Position numbers and translations under genes: made by a program. From contig CAIKRN010000191.1 of the NCBI GenBank assembly GCA_903829855.1, forward strand, positions 1 through 5,948: a DNA stretch of 5,948 nt, written 5' to 3'. Within the stretch, counting starts at the first letter, position 1, and the number at the start of each line of letters is the position of its first letter. The notes beneath the pieces were generated by a model, which was given only the letters and a program-made list of their open reading frames with translations, was not told the origin of the DNA and ran no database searches. This stretch comes from an uncultured Opitutia bacterium (lineage in GTDB: Bacteria > Verrucomicrobiota > Verrucomicrobiia > Opitutales > UBA953). Positions 1 through 5,948 of this stretch are shown here, piece by piece.

Positions 1-194
1 CGCGCACAGGCGCACGCAACTCGATCGACTTCCTATTCTCTACCGCTGCCTCGTCTGTATTCCCAACCGCTAACCGCCAACCGCTTCCACCTCGCGGCTA
101 TGCCGTCCCTACCTTGAGACCGCTGCAAAAAACAATGAACCAAGAACGAAGAACACGCCTAGCGCTGCCTCTCCCGTGCCCCATGTCACCGTGC
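1..194. repeat. Left copy of operon-flanking direct repeat (partial)
   Basis: This stretch recurs in the same orientation at 5752-5946. Positions 20-99 are identical to 5771-5850 (80 bases with no difference). The rest of 100-194 differs by several substitutions and three single-base indels, and 1-19 match more weakly. Because similarity continues to base 1, the copy probably extends beyond the window. It contains short internal repetition: AACCGC-type units at about 65-84 and a CAAGAAC/GAAGAAC pair at 141-154. Positions 102-113 are the exact reverse complement of 5722-5733. No gene is credible here. The copy ends about 17 bases beyond the stop codon of the last operon gene. It looks like a dispersed intergenic repeat; its class is not recognised. 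Confidence 0.85.
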
Positions 195-211
195 CGCCTT
201 TTCCACTTCGC

Positions 212-1630
212 TTAAGCGAGAATCTCCTTAATCACCTTACTGGGTTCGACGCCGGTAAGCTTGGCGTCGAGGCCTTGGAATTTCACGGTGAAGGCATCAT
301 GTCGGATGCCGAGCTGCTGGAGCATGGTGGCATGGAGGTCATGCACGGTGCAGATTTTATCCATGGCGGCGTAGCCGAGTTCATCCGTCGCCCCGTGCGT
401 CATGCCGCCACGGATGCCCGCGCCCGCGAGCCACATGGACATGGCCTTGTTATGATGGTCTCGTCCGATGGGGCCTTTGTCGCCCTGCTTCATGGGGGTG
501 CGTCCGAATTCACCGCTCCACACAATCAAGGTGTCTTCGAGCATCCCGCGCTGCTTGAGGTCGGTAATCAAGGCCATGCAGGCGCGGTCGACTTCCTTGG
601 CTCGCAACGGGAGTTCTTCGCGTAGGAGGCTGTGGTGATCCCAATCGCGATGGTAAAGCTGAATGAAACGGCTGCCCCGTTCGGCTAGGCGGCGAGCGAG
701 TAAGCAGTTCGAGGCGAAGGTGCCATCGCCAGGCTGACAGCCATAGAGTGCGAGGGTCTTTGCCGATTCGCCAGTGACATCCATGAGTCCCGGTACGCTG
801 GCCTGCATCTTAAAAGCCATCTCATACTGGGCGATGCGCGTGCTGATTTCGGTGTCGCTGACGGCCGTGGCCCGGATCTGGTTGAGCGCATTGATCGCCT
901 CGACGTCGCTTCCTTGAGTGTCCCGGGAAACGCCCGGCGGATTATTGAGGTAGAGCACGGGGTCGCCCTTGGATCGCAACTGGACGCCTTGATGCTTAGA
1001 GGGCAGGAAGCCACTGCTCCATTGGCGGGCCGCAATGGGCTGCGGCGAACGGCCTTTGCCCGTAGAGACGAGTACCACGAAGCCAGGAAGGTCCTCGGCT
1101 TCGCTGCCGAGTCCATACGTCACCCATGAGCCCATGCTAGGACGGCCCGCAATCTGCGAGCCAGTATTCATAAACATGTGCGCGGGATCGTGATTGATCG
1201 CATCCGTGGTCATCGATCGGATGACGCAGATGTCGTCGGCGACACTGCCGAGGTGGGGGAGTAGCTCGGAGAGCTCGGTGCCGTTCTTGCCGTGCTTGGC
1301 GAACTTGAACTGGGGTCCTTGGCAAATGAGTTTCTGGCCCTGGAGTTGCGCGAGTTGCTGCCCCTTGGTGAAACTTTCCGGCATGCCTAGGCCATCCATC
1401 TCGGCGAGCTTCGGCTTGTAGTCGTATAACTCGAGCTGCGATGGCCCGCCTGCCATGGTGAGCCAGATGACCCGCTTGGCCTTCTGAGGGAATGGCAGTT
1501 TGCTCAGGACTCCCGGGGTGGCGTCCGCGGCGGTCCGTCCTAGCAAGGAAGCGAGGGCAACCGCGCCCAGCCCGCGGCTGGTGTTGCCGATGAATGCGCG
1601 CCGCTGAATTTGCTGCAGGCCCGGAAGCAT
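212..1630 (-). CDS. DUF1501 family Tat-exported protein, paralogue 2 (operon gene 3)
   Basis: A 472-residue protein of the DUF1501 family, related to the alkaline phosphatase/sulfatase superfamily; no reaction is established. A twin-arginine signal is visible at the N-terminus (R10-R11 in QRRAFIG, then a hydrophobic stretch to about 32), so export in folded form is predicted. Family blocks occur in order: AGGPSQ (60-65), NHDPAH (146-151), GRPSMGSW (162-169), WDHH (330-333), EFGRTP (374-379), GRDHH (389-393) and DLHAT (431-435). The His/Asp-rich blocks are the likely metal-binding elements (inference). Length is normal for the family. Hand alignment gives about 77% identity to the gene immediately upstream. 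Here GGPSQLELYDYK replaces GGPSHLETFDPK, so a His, a Phe and a Pro are changed. The ATG overlaps the previous stop (TAATG), indicating translational coupling. The C-terminus is complete. Confidence 0.95.
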   Translation of the reverse strand: MLPGLQQIQRRAFIGNTSRGLGAVALASLLGRTAADATPGVLSKLPFPQKAKRVIWLTMAGGPSQLELYDYKPKLAEMDGLGMPESFTKGQQLAQLQGQKLICQGPQFKFAKHGKNGTELSELLPHLGSVADDICVIRSMTTDAINHDPAHMFMNTGSQIAGRPSMGSWVTYGLGSEAEDLPGFVVLVSTGKGRSPQPIAARQWSSGFLPSKHQGVQLRSKGDPVLYLNNPPGVSRDTQGSDVEAINALNQIRATAVSDTEISTRIAQYEMAFKMQASVPGLMDVTGESAKTLALYGCQPGDGTFASNCLLARRLAERGSRFIQLYHRDWDHHSLLREELPLRAKEVDRACMALITDLKQRGMLEDTLIVWSGEFGRTPMKQGDKGPIGRDHHNKAMSMWLAGAGIRGGMTHGATDELGYAAMDKICTVHDLHATMLQQLGIRHDAFTVKFQGLDAKLTGVEPSKVIKEILA

Positions 1631-3042
1631 TAAGCGATGATGGCCTTGATCGCTTTGCTGGGTTCGACGCCAGTGAGTTTGGCGTCGAGTCCCTGGAACT
1701 TGATCGAGAAGGCTTCGTGATTGATGCCGAGCTGGTGCAACATGGTGGCGTGCAGGTCGTGCACGGTCGCCACTTTATCCACGGCCGCATAGCCGAGTTC
1801 GTCGGAAGCCCCGTGCACAATGCCGCCGCGGATGCCGCCGCCGGCGAGCCACACGGACATCGCTTTGTTGTGGTGATCTCGACCGCTGCCGCCTTGGGAC
1901 ATCGGGGTACGGCTGAATTCACCCGCCCATACGATAATCGTGTCCTCGAGCATGCCACGCTGTTTGAGGTCGGTGATGAGCGCCATGCAAGCCCGGTCAA
2001 TTTCCTGCGCTTTGAGCGTGATGCCTTCTTTAACGCCTCCGTGGTGATCCCAGTCCTTGTGGTAAAGCTGGATGAAGCGGACGCCGCGCTCCGCGAGGCG
2101 TCGGGCGAGTAAGCAATTGGCTGCGAAAGAACCATCCCCGGGCTGGCACCCGTAGAGTTCGAAGGTCTTGGCGGTCTCGCCGGCGACATCCATGAGTTTC
2201 GGTACGCTGGCCTGCATCTTAAACGCCATCTCGTATTGAGCGATGCGCGTCGCGATTTCTGGGTCGGCCGCTGCGAGTTGATGGTGTCGGTTGAGTTCGG
2301 CAATGCTATCGACATCGCCACCTTGGGAGTCACGCGAGACGCCGGGCGGGTTCGTCAGGTAGAGCACGGGGTCGCCTTTGGAACGTAACTGGACGCCCTG
2401 ATGCTTGGAGGGGAGGAAGCCGCTGCTCCACTGGCGGGCTGCGATGGGCTGGTTCTGGCCGCCCCGACCAAGGGAGGTCAGGACAACGAAGCCAGGCAGG
2501 TCTTCCGCTTCGGTGCCGAGCCCGTAAGTCACCCATGAGCCCATGCTGGGGCGGCCCGCAATCTGCGAACCGGTGTTCATGAACATGTGCGCTGGGTCGT
2601 GGTTGATCGCATCCGTGGTCATGGAGCGAATCAGGCAGATGTCTCCCAACACAGACCCGATGAGCGGGAACTGATCGCTGATCTCCGTGCCGTCGCGTCC
2701 GAACTTCGCGAATTTATGCTGCGGGCCGAAGCAGGTGAGTTTCTGACCTTGGAGCTGTGCGAGCTGCTGGCCTTTGGTGAAACTCTCCGGCATGGGCTGG
2801 CCATGCATCTCCGCCAACTTGGGCTTAGGGTCGAAGGTCTCGAGGTGCGAAGGGCCACCAGCCATGCTGAGCCAGATGACGCGCTTAGCTTTCTGGGGTA
2901 GCGGGAGTTTGCTCAACACGCCGGGAGACGCCGTGAGCGCCGTCTGGCCGAGGAGCGAAGCGAGGGCGACGCCCCCGACACCTTGCGCACCCTTCCCGAG
3001 AAAGGCCCGACGCGTCAGGGCAGATTGGATGAACGGGTCCAT
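1630..3042 (-). CDS. DUF1501 family Tat-exported protein, paralogue 1 (operon gene 2)
   Basis: A 470-residue DUF1501 protein, the tandem partner of the next gene. The start is placed at the ATG at 3042 (MDPFIQSALTRRAFLG): it lies 2 bases after the upstream stop and puts the Tat motif TRRAFLG (R11-R12) at the usual distance. A longer in-frame start at 3102 would lie inside the upstream gene and add 20 unrelated residues. Family blocks: AGGPSHLETFDPK (61-73), NHDPAH (147-152), GRPSMGSW (163-170), WDHH (331-334), EFSRTP (375-380), GRDHH (387-391), DLHAT (429-433). It keeps His66 and the FDPK sequence typical of the family, so it looks like the more canonical copy. EFSRTP has Ser where EFGRTP is common. 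Predicted to be exported; substrate unknown. No Shine-Dalgarno is visible, so translation probably depends on coupling to the cytochrome gene. Confidence 0.95.
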   Translation of the reverse strand: MDPFIQSALTRRAFLGKGAQGVGGVALASLLGQTALTASPGVLSKLPLPQKAKRVIWLSMAGGPSHLETFDPKPKLAEMHGQPMPESFTKGQQLAQLQGQKLTCFGPQHKFAKFGRDGTEISDQFPLIGSVLGDICLIRSMTTDAINHDPAHMFMNTGSQIAGRPSMGSWVTYGLGTEAEDLPGFVVLTSLGRGGQNQPIAARQWSSGFLPSKHQGVQLRSKGDPVLYLTNPPGVSRDSQGGDVDSIAELNRHHQLAAADPEIATRIAQYEMAFKMQASVPKLMDVAGETAKTFELYGCQPGDGSFAANCLLARRLAERGVRFIQLYHKDWDHHGGVKEGITLKAQEIDRACMALITDLKQRGMLEDTIIVWAGEFSRTPMSQGGSGRDHHNKAMSVWLAGGGIRGGIVHGASDELGYAAVDKVATVHDLHATMLHQLGINHEAFSIKFQGLDAKLTGVEPSKAIKAIIA

Positions 3043-3044
3043 GT

Positions 3045-5552
3045 TTAGTCGCGGGTAAGGGTTTCGTGGAGATTGAGAATCACGCGGGTCACGTGCGACC
3101 AAGCGGCGAGTTCGGTGTGGTCAATGCCCGCTGGGGGTGGCGTGAGCCCGACTTTGAGGAACTGTTCGGCCGCCGGGGCGTCCGCCTTGTAAGCCGCCCG
3201 GCGTTCACCGAGGACTTTGCGCAGGGTGCTGAGTTCCTTGTCGTCTGGCTTGCGCTGCAGGGCGCGGCGCCAGGCCCAGACGATGCGCTGGTCGTCGCTA
3301 CCGCTTTCGGCGAGCACCCGAGCCGCAAAAGCCCGGGAGGCTTCGACATAGGTGGGGTCGTTGAGCATCACGAGCGCCTGTTGGGGGATGTTGGAGCGCG
3401 TGCGATCGGTGCACGCTTCTTCACGATTGGGCGCATCGAAAGCGAGCATGCTCGGGTGGAGGAAGGTGCGTTGCCACCAGACATAGAGGCCGCGGCGGTA
3501 TTGGGATGCATCTTTATCGTGAACGTATTCACGGACGGGGAAGTTGAGGTTCTCCCAGTAACGATCGGGCTGGTAAGGTTTCACGCTGGGCCCGCCAATC
3601 TTCGGCGTGAGCAATCCCGCAATCGTGAGGGCGTTGTCGCGGATGAGTTCGGCATCGAGGCGGTACGGACTCTGGCGCCCAAGTTCCCGATTATAAGGAT
3701 CTGCCGCCGTCTGGGCCGGGCTGGCCACGGAGGTGCGACGATAGGCCGCGCTATTCACGATGAGGCGGACCATGTGCTTCATGTCCCAGTGCGAATCAAC
3801 GAATTCGACGGCGAGCCAATCGAGCAACGCCTGGTTGGGCGGCAGCTCGCCTTGGGCTCCGAGGTCTCCGGGGTTCTTGCTCAAGGCAGTACCGAAGAGC
3901 TGCAACCAGAGGCGATTCATGACGACGCGTGCGGTCAACGGGTTTTGCTCCGAGACGAGCCACTGGGCGAGATCGAGTCGATTAGGCACTCGGTCCGTGA
4001 ACTTGGGCTGCGGTAGGTAGTGGGGCAGGGCGGCCTTCACAATCACGCCGCTCTCATCCATCCAATTGCCGCGCGGTAGAATGCGCACGGTGCGCTCAGC
4101 GGCCTTGGTGGTGACGAGGCATTTGGCAATGGGCGCCCGATAATTGTCGTGGGCCTGTTGGGCTTGGACGACGGCCTCGCGTTCTGCCTTCAGTACCTCC
4201 GGGTGGGTGGAGAGATAGTAGTCCCGAATCAGGACTTTGTCAGCGGCCGTGCGCTTTTCCGCTGGCTTCTTCAGTGCGGGCTGGGCCTTGGCGGCGATTT
4301 GGGCATCGGGGTCCTTGCGCTTCCCTTTGGCTTTCTTCGCGGGTACGGGCTTGGCGTCTTCCGCGAGCTCTTTTTCCCAAGCGTCAATCGCCGCAGTGAT
4401 GCTAGCGGCGGCGGTGTCGAGGGCCTTTTTGCTCTTGGCGATGTCAGCGGCGAGTTCCGCGAGGCGCTTCTCTTGCTCAGGGGTAGCGAGGAGCATGCCT
4501 TCGCCGCGACCACCGATGTCAGGCTCGAAGATGTCGGCAAAGAAAGCACCGAGCGAATAGAAGTCGCGCTGGGTGAAGGGGTCGAATTTGTGGTCATGGC
4601 ACTGGGCACAGCCCGTGGTTTGGCCCAGCCAGGCGGCCCCGACGGCCCGGACTCGGTCCGTGAGCATGCGTTGCTGGTAATCCTTGGCCTGAGCGCCGCC
4701 TTCTTCCGTCGTTAGGAGCAGTCGATTAAAGGCCGACCCAACTTTGCTCTCGAGGTTAGCATTAGGGAGCATGTCACCCGCAATCTGTTCGAGGGTGAAT
4801 TGGTCGAAGGGTTTGTTTTCGTTGAAGCTCCGGATGACGTAATCACGGTAGGGCCAAACGTTGCGGACGGTGTCGCTGTGGTAGCCGATGGTATCCGCGT
4901 AACGGACGACATCGAGCCAGCCGATGGCCATCCGTTCTCCATAATGCGGGCTGGCGAGCAAGGTCTCGACCAGCTTGGCGTAGGCGTCCGGGGATTTATC
5001 CTGAACGAAGGCGTCCACTTGCTCCGGCGTCGGGGGCAGGCCCAGGAGGTCGGCGTGGAGTCGGCGGGCGAGCGTTCGACGATCGGCTTCCCCGGCCGCA
5101 GGTAGTTGCTTTTCCGCGAGGCGACGGTCGATGAGTTCATCGATGGCCTTGTCAGCGGCGACGGTCGTGCGCTTGACGGGGGCATCGTAGGACCAGTGGT
5201 TCTGATACTTCGCGCCCTGTGCAATCCAGCGCTGGAGGAGTTCTTTCTGCGCAGCGGTAAGTTTCTTATGCGAGTCGGGCGGCGGCATCATCTCCTCGGG
5301 GTCCTTCGAGGCCAGGCGCTTGATGAGTTCGCTTTCTTCGGCATTGCCAGGCACGAAGGCTTTCTTCTTCAACGCTTCATCGCGTAAATCGAGGCGGAGT
5401 TTCGCCTTGCGGTGACTGGCATCGTTGCCGTGGCAGGCGAAGCAGTTGTCTGAGAGAATTGGGCGGATGTCCCGGTTGAATTCAATGACGTCGGCGGCGT
5501 GCACCAGCGGTGCAGCCAGACAGAGGGAGGCGAGGGCGATACGGACGCTCAT
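3045..5552 (-). CDS. PSCyt1-DUF1549-DUF1553 exported cytochrome-like protein (operon gene 1)
   Basis: An 835-residue multidomain protein of the planctomycete/verrucomicrobial cytochrome family. Start chosen at 5552 because MSVRIALASLCLAAPLVHA is a clear Sec signal peptide (cleavage near residue 19-20). Domains in order: PSCyt1 haem domain (about 22-118) with CFACH at 37-41 and a possible Met axial ligand in MMPPP (88-92); DUF1549 (about 134-345) with a second CxxCH, CAQCH, at 315-319 followed by DHKFDP; a charged helical linker (about 355-475) with a Lys/Ala-rich part at 401-440; the LPRGNWMDESG motif (492-502); and DUF1553 (about 515-830), with NRLWLQLFG, SPYRLDAELIRDN and NIPQQALVMLND. It ends in VILNLHETLTRD, typical of the family. 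Predicted periplasmic or outer-membrane-associated; the role is not known. A redox partner of the two downstream DUF1501 proteins is a plausible inference. Stop TAA lies 2 bases before the next ATG. Confidence 0.95.
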   Translation of the reverse strand: MSVRIALASLCLAAPLVHAADVIEFNRDIRPILSDNCFACHGNDASHRKAKLRLDLRDEALKKKAFVPGNAEESELIKRLASKDPEEMMPPPDSHKKLTAAQKELLQRWIAQGAKYQNHWSYDAPVKRTTVAADKAIDELIDRRLAEKQLPAAGEADRRTLARRLHADLLGLPPTPEQVDAFVQDKSPDAYAKLVETLLASPHYGERMAIGWLDVVRYADTIGYHSDTVRNVWPYRDYVIRSFNENKPFDQFTLEQIAGDMLPNANLESKVGSAFNRLLLTTEEGGAQAKDYQQRMLTDRVRAVGAAWLGQTTGCAQCHDHKFDPFTQRDFYSLGAFFADIFEPDIGGRGEGMLLATPEQEKRLAELAADIAKSKKALDTAAASITAAIDAWEKELAEDAKPVPAKKAKGKRKDPDAQIAAKAQPALKKPAEKRTAADKVLIRDYYLSTHPEVLKAEREAVVQAQQAHDNYRAPIAKCLVTTKAAERTVRILPRGNWMDESGVIVKAALPHYLPQPKFTDRVPNRLDLAQWLVSEQNPLTARVVMNRLWLQLFGTALSKNPGDLGAQGELPPNQALLDWLAVEFVDSHWDMKHMVRLIVNSAAYRRTSVASPAQTAADPYNRELGRQSPYRLDAELIRDNALTIAGLLTPKIGGPSVKPYQPDRYWENLNFPVREYVHDKDASQYRRGLYVWWQRTFLHPSMLAFDAPNREEACTDRTRSNIPQQALVMLNDPTYVEASRAFAARVLAESGSDDQRIVWAWRRALQRKPDDKELSTLRKVLGERRAAYKADAPAAEQFLKVGLTPPPAGIDHTELAAWSHVTRVILNLHETLTRD

Positions 5553-5627
5553 GGGGGTGGGGTCAAGATGAGGGCTGAATGGGGGAGATAAAGCGGTAAG
5601 TAAGGCCAGCCGCTGCCTCGAAGGTAG
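5553..5627 (-). other. Operon leader with no recognisable ribosome binding site
   Basis: The bases immediately before the first start codon read, on the minus strand, as a C-rich run (GACCCCACCCCC then ATG) with no purine-rich Shine-Dalgarno. No convincing -35/-10 pair was found; a TTTATC hexamer lies in an A/T-richer patch near 5590 but has no good partner, so no promoter is called. Confidence 0.4.
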
Positions 5628-5648
5628 GGGCAGCACCGCGTGCTGCCC
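5628..5648. repeat. Perfect palindrome, 9-bp stem with 3-nt loop
   Basis: GGGCAGCAC (5628-5636) pairs perfectly with GTGCTGCCC (5640-5648) around a CGC loop, giving a very stable GC-rich hairpin about 75 bases upstream of the first start codon. It is preceded by GGTAGGG (5623-5629), the same heptamer that precedes the hairpin at 5727. There is no T-run on either side, so it is not a typical intrinsic terminator. It may be a dispersed palindromic element or a leader structure. Confidence 0.8.
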
Positions 5649-5671
5649 TCGTTGACTCTGTTTCTCTGGCG

Positions 5672-5715
5672 TTCCCAACCGCCCACCGCCAACCGCTACC
5701 CCCTCGCGGCTCCGC
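5672..5715. repeat. Partial third copy of the flanking repeat's core
   Basis: These 44 bases match 5811-5854 (and the equivalent part of the left copy, from about 60) with four differences. They cover the TTCCCAACCGC start, the AACCGC units and the CTCGCGGCTCCGC end. Sequence on either side does not continue the match, so this is a fragment or an independent insertion of the same module. Confidence 0.75.
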
Positions 5716-5726
5716 TGCGCTGGTAG

Positions 5727-5758
5727 GGACGGCTGTCCTCAGCCGTCCGTTCGCGGAC
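5727..5758. repeat. Two overlapping, mutually exclusive hairpins
   Basis: Hairpin one: GGACGGCTG (5727-5735) pairs perfectly with CAGCCGTCC (5740-5748) around a TCCT loop. Hairpin two: GTCCG (5745-5749) pairs with CGGAC (5754-5758) around a TTCG loop. They share bases 5745-5748, so a single strand can form only one in full at a time. No gene lies beneath. The right part (from 5752) already belongs to the flanking direct repeat. This may be a dispersed palindromic repeat or a switchable leader; the first is more likely. Confidence 0.75.
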
Positions 5759-5946
5759 AGACAGTCGAACCTCGATCGACTTCCTATTCTCTACCGCTGC
5801 CTCGTCTGTATTCCCAACCGCTAACCGCCAACCGCTTCCACCTCGCGGCTCCGCCGTCCCACCCTTGAGACCGCCGCAAAAACAATGAACCAAGAACGAA
5901 GAACACGCCTAGCGCTGCCTCTCCCCGTGTCCACATGTCCCCGTGC
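5752..5946. repeat. Right copy of operon-flanking direct repeat
   Basis: Matches 1-194 in the same orientation. The identical core is 5771-5850. Further right, the copy differs from the left one at a few bases, for example CC for AT at 5851-5852, one A fewer in the A-run near 5880, and extra single bases near 5925-5933. The CAAGAAC/GAAGAAC pair lies at 5891-5904. The match runs to within 2 bases of the window end, so its true right boundary is only approximately known. No ORF in it has recognisable protein character. Confidence 0.85.
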
Positions 5947-5948
5947 AG

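Noticed and set aside
208..219. 12-bp perfect palindrome TCGCTTAAGCGA spanning the last stop codon, considered as a terminator
   Set aside because: There is no loop spacing and no T-run after it on the minus strand; it is probably a coincidence of the stop context. No intrinsic terminator was found after the operon.
176..625. Plus-strand open frame of 149 codons, and similar ones at 1594-2112, 3066-4016 and 4149-4715
   Set aside because: They lie antisense to well-supported genes and arise from codon bias; the paralogous pair gives similar antisense products only because the sense strands are homologous.
1137..2333. Long open frame (398 codons) running across the junction of the two DUF1501 genes on the same strand
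   Set aside because: It is an out-of-frame shadow of both genes: its product is Arg/Pro/Ser-rich with no recognisable domain, while the overlapping frames encode clear DUF1501 proteins.
5553..5678. 42-codon N-terminal extension of the cytochrome-like gene
   Set aside because: It would bury the signal peptide and is encoded by the palindrome and its surroundings; the ATG at 5552 places the signal peptide at the N-terminus.
5696..5893. Minus-strand open frame of 65 codons in the upstream region
   Set aside because: It is made of the repeat and hairpin sequence, has no domain character, and its repeat part recurs at the left end.
1..5948. Composite transposon, CRISPR array, tRNA or rRNA genes
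   Set aside because: There is no transposase or integrase gene, no regularly spaced repeats, and no RNA gene was recognised by eye; the flanking repeats are direct and have no terminal inverted repeats that I could identify.

Overview
The window holds one three-gene operon on the minus strand, flanked on both sides by the same non-coding repeat. The order of transcription is: an exported PSCyt1-DUF1549-DUF1553 cytochrome-like protein (5552 to 3045), a Tat-signal DUF1501 protein (3042 to 1630), and a second, paralogous DUF1501 protein (1630 to 212). The junctions are very tight (2 nt between genes one and two, a 1-nt TAATG overlap between genes two and three), so the three genes are almost certainly co-transcribed and translationally coupled.

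This gene pairing, with the long 'planctomycete-type' cytochrome domains, is characteristic of the Planctomycetes-Verrucomicrobia group. The moderately GC-rich sequence, the absence of Shine-Dalgarno sequences, and the palindromic intergenic repeats fit a verrucomicrobium, perhaps of the Opitutaceae. That placement is inferred from gene content and general style, not from a phylogenetic marker.

Region by region: 1-194 is one copy of a dispersed direct repeat, cut by the window's left edge. 195-211 is a short gap after the last stop codon. 212-5552 is the operon, with essentially no non-coding sequence. 5553-5948 is a gene-free leader/intergenic region with a strong palindrome (5628-5648), a partial repeat copy (5672-5715), two overlapping hairpins (5727-5758), and the second full copy of the flanking repeat (5752-5946).

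How the genes work together is not established. The first protein has a Sec signal and two CxxCH motifs, so it is predicted to sit outside the cytoplasm, possibly as a c-type cytochrome. The two DUF1501 proteins belong to the alkaline phosphatase/sulfatase-like superfamily and carry twin-arginine signals, so they are predicted to be exported folded, probably with bound metal. A periplasmic complex or pathway of a redox protein plus two phosphatase-like proteins is a reasonable inference. The substrate cannot be read from the sequence. The most unusual points are the bracketing of the whole operon by a direct repeat, and the duplication of the DUF1501 gene with divergence at putative metal-site residues.
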